From: CBDCWO01 sp965223405
GTDB lineage: Bacteria; Bacteroidota; Bacteroidia; Chitinophagales; Saprospiraceae
Reading direction: 5' to 3'
DNA: 64,000 nt
NCBI GenBank assembly: GCA_965223405.1
Contig: CBDCWO010000006.1
Location: 1,736,001-1,800,000 of the forward strand
The notes under the pieces are model-generated. The model did not search any database and had not been told where the DNA came from. It worked only from the letters and a program-made list of their open reading frames with translations. This document shows, piece after piece, positions 17,028 through 25,996 of the stretch (position 1 is its first letter; each line of letters opens with the position of its first letter). The translations under genes and the position numbers were made by a program.

Positions 17028-18479
17028 TCAGTTCTTTTTCCAAAAATATGGCATAAATAATACCAATACGGTGAAAAGCTCTAATCTGCCCAGTAACATA
17101 AAGACGGACAAAACCCATTTGATCGTTGGAGACAAATGGGCAAAATTGTCGACTGGACCTACTTCTCCAATCCCCGGACCGACGTTACCCAGGCAAGTTG
17201 CTATAGCACCAACCGCGGTTTTAAAATCCAAGCCTAGTGCAGAAACTAAGATAGAACCGGTAATAAACAATAAAAGGTAAAGCAATAAAAAAACCAATAT
17301 ATGAGTCAAAATTCGTGGTGCCACTACCTGATGATCGATCTTTATTCTAATCAGAGCTCTTGGATGTAGGATTCTCTTAAACTCCAAAATACTGTTCTTA
17401 ACGAACACCAGGTGTCGGATTATTTTGATCCCTCCACTGGTCGATCCGGCCGAGGCTCCCGCAAACATGAGAATAAAAAAGAACATGGTTAATGCCGGTG
17501 ACCAACTGGTATAATCTGCCGAAACGTAACCGGTAGTGGTAACAATCGATACGATTTGGAAGAGGGAATTGCGAAAGCTTTCCTCAATACTGTAATCGGT
17601 ATCCAGATAAACAAAGAAAGATACCACGACCGCCGAAATGATCAATAACCATACATAGGATCTAAATTCATCACTTCCCCAAATCCTTTTAAATCTCCCT
17701 CTCCAACCAAAATAAAGGATGGTGTAATTGGTACCGGCCAGAAACATAAAAAGGATCAATATGTATTGAATATGAGGACTGGAAAAATAAGCAATACTCG
17801 CATTCTTAGTTGAGAATCCACCGGTTGCCATAGTGGTCAATCCATGATTGATCGCATCATAAAAAGTCATTCCGGTGTAGTAAAGCAACGTAGTAAGGAT
17901 CGCAGTTAAGGCTACGTAAATCAACCATAAGGCTCGTGCCGTAGTGCGAATCCGTGGATGGATCCGGTCACTGGTAGGCCCTGGTGCCTCTGCAACGAAT
18001 AATTCAATTCCTCCGATTCCCAACAGTGGAAATAAGGCAACTGTCAACACGATAATCCCCATGCCGCCGATCCATTGCGTCATACTTCTCCAGAACAATA
18101 CACCTCTAGGTACCGATTCTATGTCCTCTAAAATCGATGCTCCTGTAGTAGTAAGACCCGACATGGTTTCGAAAAAAGCATCCGTCAAACCGGGAATTAC
18201 CCCACTTATCAAATACGGAAGCATACCGATTAATGTCATACTCATCCATCCCAATACGACTACGAGATAGCCTTCTCGCTTTCCAATGTGATCAGAACCT
18301 TTTTGACTAAGCAGAAAAAATAGTATTCCGATGGCAATAGAAATACCTCCGGAAGCGATTAAGGCTTGACCATCTCTACTTTGATAATACCATGAAAATA
18401 ACGAGGCAGACATCATCATGGGTCCAATGATCATTAATAATACACCAAGGAATCTGAATACAGCTTTGAACTGGATCAT
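17028..18479 (-). CDS. trkH: TrkH-family potassium uptake channel
   Basis: The membrane channel subunit of the Trk K+ uptake system. Four pore-loop selectivity segments are visible in order: TTTGASIL, TTMATGGFSTK, TTTGYVSADY and the degenerate TCLGNVGPG, each preceded by a membrane helix. Length of 483 aa is normal. Its ATG overlaps the stop of trkA by one base (TAATG arrangement), so translation of the two is coupled and the gating subunit is made first. Convergent with the thioredoxin gene 72 nt away. Confidence 0.95.
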   Translation of the reverse strand: MIQFKAVFRFLGVLLMIIGPMMMSASLFSWYYQSRDGQALIASGGISIAIGILFFLLSQKGSDHIGKREGYLVVVLGWMSMTLIGMLPYLISGVIPGLTDAFFETMSGLTTTGASILEDIESVPRGVLFWRSMTQWIGGMGIIVLTVALFPLLGIGGIELFVAEAPGPTSDRIHPRIRTTARALWLIYVALTAILTTLLYYTGMTFYDAINHGLTTMATGGFSTKNASIAYFSSPHIQYILILFMFLAGTNYTILYFGWRGRFKRIWGSDEFRSYVWLLIISAVVVSFFVYLDTDYSIEESFRNSLFQIVSIVTTTGYVSADYTSWSPALTMFFFILMFAGASAGSTSGGIKIIRHLVFVKNSILEFKRILHPRALIRIKIDHQVVAPRILTHILVFLLLYLLLFITGSILVSALGLDFKTAVGAIATCLGNVGPGIGEVGPVDNFAHLSPTIKWVLSVFMLLGRLELFTVLVLFMPYFWKKN

Positions 18480-19813
18480 TAGTGAAACAATTTCTCTACT
18501 CTGTGTATGGATTCAGGCATAGTAAATACGATCACTTTATCCTTGAACTTCAGTTGGAAATTTTCATCAACAATCATACTTTCATTCCCTCTGATGACGG
18601 CAGCAATAATTACATTGGAAGGTAAATGAAGTTCTCGTAAAGGTTTACGTGTTACCCGGTTATTTTTTGTAATCACAAATTCGATCACTTCAGCATTAAC
18701 TCCATGTAGACTGGTAATTGCCTCGATTTGACCTTTACGTACGTAGCGAAAAATATTATTAGCAGCAATCAACTTTATGTTAATCAATGTATCCACACCT
18801 ACATTTTGAGATATGTGTGTGTATTCTACATTTTCGACCAAAGCGATTGTTTTGTTGACACCAAAATTTTTTGCCATCAAACTGCTAAGAATGTTGGTTT
18901 CCGTATTATTTGTCAAAGCGATGAATGCATCCATACCATCTAACCCCTCTTCTTTCAGAAGCTCAAAATTGGTATAATCTCCTTTAACGACCAGGGTATG
19001 GTGTAATTTCTCAATAAGCTCTTTACAAGTGTTCTTATCCTTTTCAATCAAGGTAACGTGGTAAGAGGATTCCAGTAACTCAGCCGTTCTGAATCCTATT
19101 TCTCCTCCTCCTACGATCATGATGTTTCTAACATTCTTTTTGCGCTTGCCTACCATCTGAGTAATCTCATCGACCATCTCTTTTTTGGTAATGAAGTATA
19201 AGTGATCATTAGGGAGCATTACTGTATTTTCTTCGGGCAGCATGGTATTATTACCTCTGAGTAATGCGATCGGCTTACAGATAAGCTCTCCCTCCTGAAA
19301 GCTGGAAATGGTTTTATTGACCATCGTGGAGCCCTCCTCCAGGGTTAATCCTAACAAAGTTATTTTGCCTTCTTCAAAATCAAAAACATCAGTGAGTGTC
19401 TCTTGTTTCACCAAACGATTTATTTCACCAGCAGCCAATCGCAAGGGAGAAATAATGGAATCGATTCCTAATTCTTTAAAATTGGTGCGCTCATCCTCAT
19501 CCAGAAACTCGGGATTACTGACTCTGGCAATGGTTTGCCGAGCTCCCATTTTCTTTGCAATAATCGAACTGATCAGATTGTTTTTTTCAGAAGTTGTAAC
19601 GGCCAAAAATAAATCAGCACGTGCAATATTAGCACTTTCCAATATTTCTAATGAAGCCGAATCACCTTTAATCGTCATCACATCCAGGTGGGATTGAACA
19701 TAATCCAAAACTTCCTGATTCAAATCAATTAAAACTATATCTTGTTTTTCGTAAGAAAGGTTCTTAGCTAAATAAAATCCAATATCGCCTGCACCTGCAA
19801 TAACAATTTTCAT
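18479..19813 (-). CDS. trkA: Trk system potassium transporter TrkA
   Basis: The cytosolic NAD-binding regulatory ring of the Trk channel. Two RCK modules are seen, each a Rossmann fold with its glycine motif (IVIAGAGDIGFYLA at the N-terminus, IMIVGGGEIGFRTA near residue 230) followed by a RCK_C domain. The upstream Met at 19846 would add 11 residues; MKIVIAGAGDIG at 19813 is the family start. It is the first gene of the trkA-trkH operon. A possible promoter stands just upstream (TACATTTG at 19835-19842 on the minus strand). Confidence 0.95.
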   Translation of the reverse strand: MKIVIAGAGDIGFYLAKNLSYEKQDIVLIDLNQEVLDYVQSHLDVMTIKGDSASLEILESANIARADLFLAVTTSEKNNLISSIIAKKMGARQTIARVSNPEFLDEDERTNFKELGIDSIISPLRLAAGEINRLVKQETLTDVFDFEEGKITLLGLTLEEGSTMVNKTISSFQEGELICKPIALLRGNNTMLPEENTVMLPNDHLYFITKKEMVDEITQMVGKRKKNVRNIMIVGGGEIGFRTAELLESSYHVTLIEKDKNTCKELIEKLHHTLVVKGDYTNFELLKEEGLDGMDAFIALTNNTETNILSSLMAKNFGVNKTIALVENVEYTHISQNVGVDTLINIKLIAANNIFRYVRKGQIEAITSLHGVNAEVIEFVITKNNRVTRKPLRELHLPSNVIIAAVIRGNESMIVDENFQLKFKDKVIVFTMPESIHRVEKLFH

Positions 19814-19834
19814 TGGTGACTCCGAAATTTCAAG

Positions 19835-19868
19835 CAAATGTACCAATCGAATGATTCTATATGAACAA
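19835..19868 (-). promoter_or_regulatory. Putative promoter of trkA-trkH
   Basis: On the minus strand, TACATTTG (19835-19842) fits the Bacteroidota -7 consensus TAnnTTTG. A TTG at 19866-19868 lies 23 nt further upstream, slightly wider than usual for -33. The start codon at 19813 would give a short leader. Confidence 0.4.
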
Positions 19869-20189
19869 TTTTTACCTTTTTTTAATAAATAGGAATGCCC
19901 TCATTATGGCAAGAAATAAGTAGAAAGAGTACCGATCCTGATGTGAATGAAAAACTTCTAAATATCTGTTGCAAATAAAATTGTTAAACATGGAAACTAG
20001 AAACCGAATTTTTACGTTATATCTCTATCATTCTGGGATAGCAAATTTGATTTTCCCCTTTTTCCACTCTCCGAGTATAACAGATTAGTCAAATCCATCA
20101 TTAGGCTATTTTATTTGCACAATGGTCGAATAAGTAAACCAAAATTAGGTTGTTATTTGTTATAATATATGTCTAGATAAATCAAATGA
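19869..20189. other. Intergenic region between trkA and the cyclase gene
   Basis: Divergent spacer, AT-rich. A short phrase GGAAACTAGAAACCGAA at 19992-20008 resembles the GAAAC repeat at 2973. No consensus promoter for the cyclase gene is clear to me. Confidence 0.4.
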
Positions 20190-22040
20190 ATGAAGGACCA
20201 CCGACGGCATTTACTAACTTTTTGTTTTACAGACATTGAGGGTTCTACCGGTCTGGCCAGAGAGTTGTCAGATGATTATCCCAATCTGTTAGAAGCATAT
20301 CAGATTGCCGTAAGACACGGAGTTAACAATCATTTTGGATTGGTGGTAGACAGTGCTGGAGATGGCTTTTTTATTACTTTTCGAAATCCGTTGCAAGCGA
20401 TAGAGTCAGTCATTGAAATCCAGGATAAAATCAATGCAATTAGACTACCGGGTGGAAGAAAGTTGGAAGTCCGCATTGGCCTACATACAGGAACTGCAAT
20501 GTCTTCTAATGGCGGATATACCGGCGTGGAAGTACATAAAGCATCTCGGATTTGTGATGCAGCACATGGTGGACAAGTGCTGATAAGTAATGCAACCATG
20601 AAACACATCAAATCACAGATTCCGAAGGGGCATGAGTTGGCCAAACTGGGAAAATTTCTATTAAAAGACTTTGAAGAACCAGAAAATCTTTACCAGCTTT
20701 CAAAGGCCGGAACATCTAAATTTCCTACACCACGGGCTATTCCTGCACTTCCAGTGATTGCCGTATTGCCTTTTTGCCGACCTGGAGTGGATCCGGATTT
20801 GGAATTTTTATGTGAAGGAGTGACTACAGATATAATCCATGCTTTTGCTAGAATGCCCGGCATCCGGGTAATCCCACATACGATAACTTCCTCTCTACGA
20901 GATAAAATACACCAACCTGCCAAAACAGGAGCGGCCCTTAATGCCAACTTTGTTCTTAGTGGTAAGATTAGTCGCCAAAAGCAAATGATCAAATTATCGG
21001 TCCAGCTTACTGATGTAGATCTCGATCAGATCATTTGGAGTACTGACTATAATAGGAATGCACAAGACTTACTGGTAATTGAAGATGAAATAGCCGCTGA
21101 AGTGGCAAAACAGTTGAATATTAGTCAAATCGATATTAAAAAAATACAACAAACTCAGACTGAGAATATTGAAGCGTACGATTTCTATATTAAAGGTAGG
21201 AAATTCTATTATCAATACAGTAAACAAAGTACATTATTCGCCTTACAGATGTTTCAAAATGCGATCCGCAACGATCCAAATTATGCTTTAGCTTATGCCG
21301 GGATCGCGGATTGTTATTCCTATTTATACATGTATGATTCTCCCACCGAAGTAAATCTGCAGGCTGTTGAAAAGTACAGTAGAAAAGCTATTGAATTGGG
21401 GCCTGATTTGGCAGAAGCCTTCGCAAGCAGAGGATTTGCATTATCTCTACAAAAAAATTATCAGGAGGCTGAGGCCGTTTTTGAAAAAGCAATATCCTTG
21501 GATCCGCAATTATTTGAAGCTTACTATCTGTATGCTCGGGTTGCCTACGCAGCTGGCAAAATGGATAAAGCGGCAGGATTATTTCGAGATGCCAACCGGG
21601 TTAGACCTGAAGATTACCAGTCTCTGCTATTGGCTGGACAATGCTTTGAGGCCACAGGATTATTGGAAAGAGCGAAAGAAATGCGAGAAGAGGGAGTAGA
21701 AATTGCTGAAAAGCAATTAAAGCTCAATCCGGGAGATATCCGGGCTTTATACATGGGCGCAAATGGGCTTATGGGATTGGGCGAACAAGACAAAGCAATA
21801 AATTGGCTGCAGAGGGCCTTGACCCTGGAATCAAAAGACCCAATGCTCCTGTACAATGCGGGCTGTATCTATGCCAAAGCCAATATGCCGGAACAGGCTA
21901 TTGAATGCCTGGAAAGATCTTTTAGCGAAGGATTAACCCAAATAGATTGGTACCTGCACGACACAGACTTGGATAACATCCGCAATACCAACAGATTCAA
22001 AAGTCTGATTCAAAAACTTCAATTAATAAGCTCTTCTTAG
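20190..22040 (+). CDS. Class III adenylate/guanylate cyclase with TolB-like and TPR regions
   Basis: A 616-aa cytosolic protein. Residues about 8-180 form a class III cyclase homology domain: FTDIEGST (metal-binding Asp15) and DSAGDGFF (Asp54 and Asp58) are present, as is GVEVHKASRICDAAHGGQ. Residues about 185-300 resemble the 'IAVLPF...D.E.L..G...DI' segment found between cyclase and TPR domains in such proteins. From about 320 to 600, TPR units are visible (for example 'ALQMFQNAIRNDPNYALAYAG'). Synthesis of cAMP or cGMP is inferred from the family. The Crp-type regulator 0.9 kb downstream could sense such a nucleotide, but no link is shown. Confidence 0.85.
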   Translation: MKDHRRHLLTFCFTDIEGSTGLARELSDDYPNLLEAYQIAVRHGVNNHFGLVVDSAGDGFFITFRNPLQAIESVIEIQDKINAIRLPGGRKLEVRIGLHTGTAMSSNGGYTGVEVHKASRICDAAHGGQVLISNATMKHIKSQIPKGHELAKLGKFLLKDFEEPENLYQLSKAGTSKFPTPRAIPALPVIAVLPFCRPGVDPDLEFLCEGVTTDIIHAFARMPGIRVIPHTITSSLRDKIHQPAKTGAALNANFVLSGKISRQKQMIKLSVQLTDVDLDQIIWSTDYNRNAQDLLVIEDEIAAEVAKQLNISQIDIKKIQQTQTENIEAYDFYIKGRKFYYQYSKQSTLFALQMFQNAIRNDPNYALAYAGIADCYSYLYMYDSPTEVNLQAVEKYSRKAIELGPDLAEAFASRGFALSLQKNYQEAEAVFEKAISLDPQLFEAYYLYARVAYAAGKMDKAAGLFRDANRVRPEDYQSLLLAGQCFEATGLLERAKEMREEGVEIAEKQLKLNPGDIRALYMGANGLMGLGEQDKAINWLQRALTLESKDPMLLYNAGCIYAKANMPEQAIECLERSFSEGLTQIDWYLHDTDLDNIRNTNRFKSLIQKLQLISSS

Positions 22041-22083
22041 GTATATCAGTTGACTCAGGAATTATTGGGCAAAGAAAATCCGT

Positions 22084-22165
22084 TTTCTGACTTCTATCTT
22101 CTAACTTCTATTTCAAGTGTCAGTCATCTCACAGCTCATAACTCACAGCTCCTAGCTCACTACTC
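22084..22165. repeat. Two adjacent phrase repeats (CTTCTAACTTCTA and CTCACAGCTCA types)
   Basis: 22084-22112 repeats TTCTGACTTCTATCTTCTAA-like units of about 9-10 bp. 22128-22165 repeats CTCACAGCTCATAACTCACA-like units of about 9-10 bp. Both fill the 127-bp convergent gap between the cyclase and DUF2141 genes. Confidence 0.6.
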
Positions 22166-22167
22166 CT

Positions 22168-22575
22168 TTATTTAATTTTAATCCTAATATTGACATCCTT
22201 GTTAATCGATACGGCACAATCTGAAAATTTAGGGGGTGCTAACCGAGGCCTGAAATTGTTGGAAAATCCATAAGGCTCCTTTGGTATTCCAAATAGATTG
22301 GTATCCAATTTTACATTGTCATTGAGGTCATGAAAAACCGCTATGGCATACTCACCGGTAGGTATCTGATCAAAAATGAAATTAATTTCACCTCGTCTGG
22401 CATTTTTAAATTGTCTTTTCACATAGTGCTTATCTTTGGGAAATTCACTTCCCGCTTCATACAGAGCCACATATACTTTTCCTTCATTACCACGTATGTT
22501 TTCAATAGCAACCTGAATTTTATTACTTTCTACATCCCCCATTATTAAAAACCAAAGAAATAGCAGTGCAATCAT
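22168..22575 (-). CDS. DUF2141-domain exported protein
   Basis: A 135-aa protein whose first residues (MIALLFLWFLIMGDVES) form a short signal or anchor. The rest matches DUF2141, a small beta-sandwich domain: 'GKVYVALYEAGSEFPK', 'FDQIPTGEYAIAVFHDLNDN' (Asp-rich turn typical of the family) and 'LFGIPKEPYGFSNNFRP'. Function is unknown; family members are secreted or periplasmic. It converges on the cyclase gene. It is probably monocistronic, with the upstream region shared divergently with the Crp-type regulator. Confidence 0.85.
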   Translation of the reverse strand: MIALLFLWFLIMGDVESNKIQVAIENIRGNEGKVYVALYEAGSEFPKDKHYVKRQFKNARRGEINFIFDQIPTGEYAIAVFHDLNDNVKLDTNLFGIPKEPYGFSNNFRPRLAPPKFSDCAVSINKDVNIRIKIK

Positions 22576-22946
22576 AATCCTAATAATTGAAGTTGTTTTT
22601 AATTAATTAATTATATATTTTCTCACTCTTGTAAATGGATTAATCAATCTCGGTGGTTAACAACACCATTTTGACAATTGTTTAAGAAATGCTTTATAAA
22701 AGTGTCTACAGTGGTCGACTGGGATATGAGTCGGGCAGTAGATAATATTAAAACATATCAGCACAATCTGATCGGAACTTACACCGGATAAGTATGTCTA
22801 GTTTCTAACCACTTTTAGTTAAATTTGATTCAATAACCATTCATATTCAAGGTACGCACTGTTGTTAAGAAGAAACATTAACTATCGCTACGGCTTGTTC
22901 TTTCTACATCATTTGAAAAGACTGACCCATCCATAAATTTTTGCGT
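22576..22946. other. Divergent intergenic region (DUF2141 / Crp-type regulator)
   Basis: AT-rich spacer with the alternating run AATTAATTAATTA near 22600. No consensus promoter or structured element is convincing. The end next to 22947 may hold the regulator's own promoter. Confidence 0.4.
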
Positions 22947-23534
22947 ATGAAATCCATCGAAGAAATATATAAATTTATTAACAATATCAGCAGATTAAGT
23001 TCGGAGATATGGTTACTTCTCGCTGCCCAGGTAACTGAAATTGAATTAAGAAAGAACGATTACTTCGTAAAAGAAGGCGAGATCTCACGAGAAATTGGGG
23101 TTTTAACAAAAGGTATTGTACGTGCTTACTATGTAGCAAAAGACGGAAAGGAATATAACAAAACACTGTTTGCCGCACCGAATATCATTGGTTCTTATGT
23201 TTCATTAATCACAGGACGACCAAATCGATTGCCTCAACAAGCTTTATCAGATTGTATTGTTGCGAAAATTCCGATGAGTATTATTGAAAAATTGTCGGAA
23301 GAGCACATAGAAATGGAGAGGTTACGAAGAAAAATAGCTGAACAATTTTTTGTCCAAAATGAGAAGAAAGAACTCGAAATGGCTCTTTTGCAGGCAAAAG
23401 AACGGTATTTGATGTTCAGGGAAGAATTCCCAGATGCAGAACAACTGATACCCCAATACCACATTGCCTCATACCTCGGTATCAGCGCTACTCAACTCAG
23501 TCGAATACGAAAACAAATGAGCGTCAAAGCATAG
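22947..23534 (+). CDS. Crp/Fnr-family transcriptional regulator
   Basis: A regulator of 195 aa. Residues about 10-120 form a cNMP-binding-like beta-roll ('KEGEISREIGVLTKGIVRAY'), and the C-terminal 60 residues form a helix-turn-helix: 'QYHIASYLGISATQLSRIRK' is the recognition region. The frame is open from a TTG at 22941, but ATG 22947 (MKSIEEIYKF) is the better start. Such regulators in this phylum often respond to oxidative or nutritional signals, and many do not bind cAMP; the arginine that holds the cyclic phosphate is not evident. Two small genes follow on the same strand within 90 bp and may be its targets. Confidence 0.88.
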   Translation: MKSIEEIYKFINNISRLSSEIWLLLAAQVTEIELRKNDYFVKEGEISREIGVLTKGIVRAYYVAKDGKEYNKTLFAAPNIIGSYVSLITGRPNRLPQQALSDCIVAKIPMSIIEKLSEEHIEMERLRRKIAEQFFVQNEKKELEMALLQAKERYLMFREEFPDAEQLIPQYHIASYLGISATQLSRIRKQMSVKA

Positions 23535-23616
23535 TTCTTTACCTATGTAAATGGAATCCGTTCTCAAAGGCTTTATTTTTATATTAAAATCTTTTCTTAT
23601 TTAAATTTAGAGTTTT

Positions 23617-24027
23617 ATGAGAAATAATGATTATCCGCTCTTTACATGGTTATTTGTTTTGGCTGCTGTGTGGAACCTAGTTGGAGCGGGCTTTGGTTAT
23701 TTTAACACAGAACACACTTTTCAAGGTCTATTTGAAAGAGAATTAGACGATCCACTTTTTTACGAAATTTACAAAGGTGCATGGGGAACAACTTTGATGT
23801 TTTTTATCGGTTACTTATTGGTTGCTTACAATCCTGTTAAGCATTCAGGTGTCGCATTGATTGGCGGAATTGGAAAGATGGCATTTGCAATCGCAGAGCT
23901 ACAATTGTATCTTAATGGACTTGCAAATTCCATAATCCTGATCATCGTTGTTGGCGACTTTATCTTCTGTGCATTATTTGTTTTTTACTTCGTAAAATTA
24001 TATGCCGACAAAAAATCAATAGTATAG
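23617..24027 (+). CDS. Hypothetical four-helix membrane protein
   Basis: A 136-aa inner-membrane protein with four hydrophobic helices ('LFTWLFVLAAVWNLVGAGFG', 'TTLMFFIGYLLVAY', 'GVALIGGIGKMAFAIAELQL', 'IILIIVVGDFIFCALFVFYF'). The fold resembles small DoxX-like or DUF4345-like proteins, but no diagnostic motif lets me name it. It lies 82 nt after the Crp-type regulator and 11 nt before the START-domain gene, so it is probably in one operon with the latter. Confidence 0.65.
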   Translation: MRNNDYPLFTWLFVLAAVWNLVGAGFGYFNTEHTFQGLFERELDDPLFYEIYKGAWGTTLMFFIGYLLVAYNPVKHSGVALIGGIGKMAFAIAELQLYLNGLANSIILIIVVGDFIFCALFVFYFVKLYADKKSIV

Positions 24028-24038
24028 GCCTCTTAATT

Positions 24039-24632
24039 ATGAAAAAAATTACATTGTTAATGCTCCTGTCATTCGGCATAACCACAATTCATGCCCAGGA
24101 AAAATGGGAACTTGTTAAAAATAAGAATGGTATCAAAGTGTATGTGACTGAGATAACGTGTAGTGAATATTATGCATTTAAAGCGGTCATGTTGGTCAGG
24201 GCAACAAATATTGAAATTGTTAAAATTCTTAAAGATGTTAACAGATATCCAGAATGGTTTGCGTTTACTGTTTCTGCAAAACTGATTAACCAATCAACGC
24301 ACGAACAACTGTTTTCCATGGAAACCGACTATCCCTGGCCTTATTCCAATGAATGTATGAATTATCATATGGAATTCGCAAAAATTCAAAATGAAAAACA
24401 AAAGATCATGATTACCGGAACGAATGAAAATATTAATTGTAAAAAGGCATTGAAAAAAGCAAGCGGCTATATCTTACTCGAACCGGATGAAGGAAAGACC
24501 AAAATGTCATATTATTTTCATTCCGAACCTTCGCAGAATATTCCCACATGGCTTATTAATCCAATGATACATAAGATGCCGTATCAATCTTTTATAGCAA
24601 TGAGAAAGATTCTAAATTCTTCAAATCACTAG
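24039..24632 (+). CDS. Exported START-domain protein
   Basis: A 197-aa protein with a signal peptide (MKKITLLMLLSFGITTIHAQ). The mature part matches bacterial START (StAR-related lipid-transfer) domains: 'WELVKNKNGIKVYVTE' begins the first strand, 'VNRYPEWF' is the conserved helix start, and 'KASGYILLEPDEGKTKMSYYFHSEP' (quoted in part) leads into the C-terminal helix. Such proteins enclose a hydrophobic ligand, usually a lipid or sterol-like molecule. A periplasmic carrier role is inferred. It directly follows the four-helix membrane protein gene. Confidence 0.85.
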   Translation: MKKITLLMLLSFGITTIHAQEKWELVKNKNGIKVYVTEITCSEYYAFKAVMLVRATNIEIVKILKDVNRYPEWFAFTVSAKLINQSTHEQLFSMETDYPWPYSNECMNYHMEFAKIQNEKQKIMITGTNENINCKKALKKASGYILLEPDEGKTKMSYYFHSEPSQNIPTWLINPMIHKMPYQSFIAMRKILNSSNH

Positions 24633-24828
24633 ATCAAAATCCTTCCTAAAAAAAGGTCTTTTGAGAAGTTTCCGCCAGTAATCAGACAGGGATAAGAGGT
24701 CTGCCTAAAGTGAAATAAACACCTCAAATTGTCCGTTAAATGCCATCTGTAATTCAAATATCCGTTGTAAAATAAACCGTTTTCAATATCTTTTCCATCT
24801 TATGGAATATAAGAGGCACATGCAAATC

Positions 24829-25923
24829 ATGAAGATTGATTCTAATTGGAGCAAATGGGGTTGTTTGATGATCATGATATTTGGAACCTGTCTAACGACT
24901 AAAAAAGCATGTAAGGCTCAAGGGAAAGATTCCACTTATCTGAGAGTCGCTGCATTACCTTTAGTTTTTTATACCCCAGATACCCAATGGGGATATGGAG
25001 CCAGTGGTTTGTTTACTTTCGGCCATTCCTTACAAAAACCCAATCAACTTACTTTTGCAGCTGCTTTTACCCAATTGCAACAATTACTCATTTACCTCAA
25101 TTATCAATTTTATACCCGGGATGAAAAATATTGGATATTTGGTGAATTGGGTTATTACGATTATGTCTACAACTTCTTCGGTATTGGTAATGAAATTCCG
25201 GCATCGTTTCAGGAAAAATATGATGCCCGTTTTCCCAGAATTCGGGCTTCAATCCTCAAAAAAATCAAACCCGGTCAATTTTTGGGTTTATATTACCAAT
25301 TTGATCACTACACCATCAAACCACGAAACTCAACCGATCTGTTATCCGGTAGTGAGGTAATTGGAGCCTCCGGAGGAACTACTTCCGGATTTGGGATACA
25401 ATACAACCTGGATAGCCGAAAAAATGTATTTTATCCCACCTCTGGTTGGCTGTTATCTTTACAAGTATTGCTTGAGAACCAGTGGACTGGAAGTCTCTAT
25501 TCTTACCAAAAAATGCATGTTGAAGTTAGCAAATACTTATCCCTGGGTAAAGAAAATATTCTGGCCATAAATGGAGTCGGAACTTTGGGAATTGGAGAAA
25601 TACCTTTTCGAAATCTGGCCAGCCTGGGTGGCACGAGGAGATTAAGAGGATATTTGCAGGATCGGTACTTGGATCGTCATTTACTATTATTACAGGCAGA
25701 ATATCGATTTCCGCTCTTGTGGAGGTTATACGGCGCATTATTTATGGGTACAGGAATGGTCAGCGGATCTCAATCACTAAAATTACCTGAACACCTGCGA
25801 TATCATTATGGAGGAGGCATTCGATTTCGGATTGACAGAAAACAAAAAGTTCATATTCGCTTGGATTATGGAATCGGTCAAGGTACATCCGGATTTTACC
25901 TGACTGTTAATGAGGCTTTTTAA
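24829..25923 (+). CDS. BamA/TamA-family outer-membrane barrel protein
   Basis: An Omp85-superfamily surface antigen without recognisable POTRA domains. The N-terminus 'GCLMIMIFGTCLTTKKACKAQ' serves as signal peptide. Residues about 45-365 are a 16-strand-type barrel, with 'YTPDTQWGYGASGLFTF' near the start, 'GFGIQYNLDSRKNVFYPTSG' in the middle, the conserved LGGTRRLRGY (strand-loop L6 RGF/Y motif) and a C-terminal strand 'HIRLDYGIGQGTSGFYLTVN'. An in-frame ATG at 24802 would add nine charged residues. POTRA-less members are often exported enzymes' partners or patatin-linked; none is adjacent here. Confidence 0.82.
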   Translation: MKIDSNWSKWGCLMIMIFGTCLTTKKACKAQGKDSTYLRVAALPLVFYTPDTQWGYGASGLFTFGHSLQKPNQLTFAAAFTQLQQLLIYLNYQFYTRDEKYWIFGELGYYDYVYNFFGIGNEIPASFQEKYDARFPRIRASILKKIKPGQFLGLYYQFDHYTIKPRNSTDLLSGSEVIGASGGTTSGFGIQYNLDSRKNVFYPTSGWLLSLQVLLENQWTGSLYSYQKMHVEVSKYLSLGKENILAINGVGTLGIGEIPFRNLASLGGTRRLRGYLQDRYLDRHLLLLQAEYRFPLLWRLYGALFMGTGMVSGSQSLKLPEHLRYHYGGGIRFRIDRKQKVHIRLDYGIGQGTSGFYLTVNEAF

Positions 25924-25996
25924 TGTATATTACCGGGCGATGAAAGGATACTACGAATATTTCAAATGCATTATCATCTCTAGCATTATCAGATGA

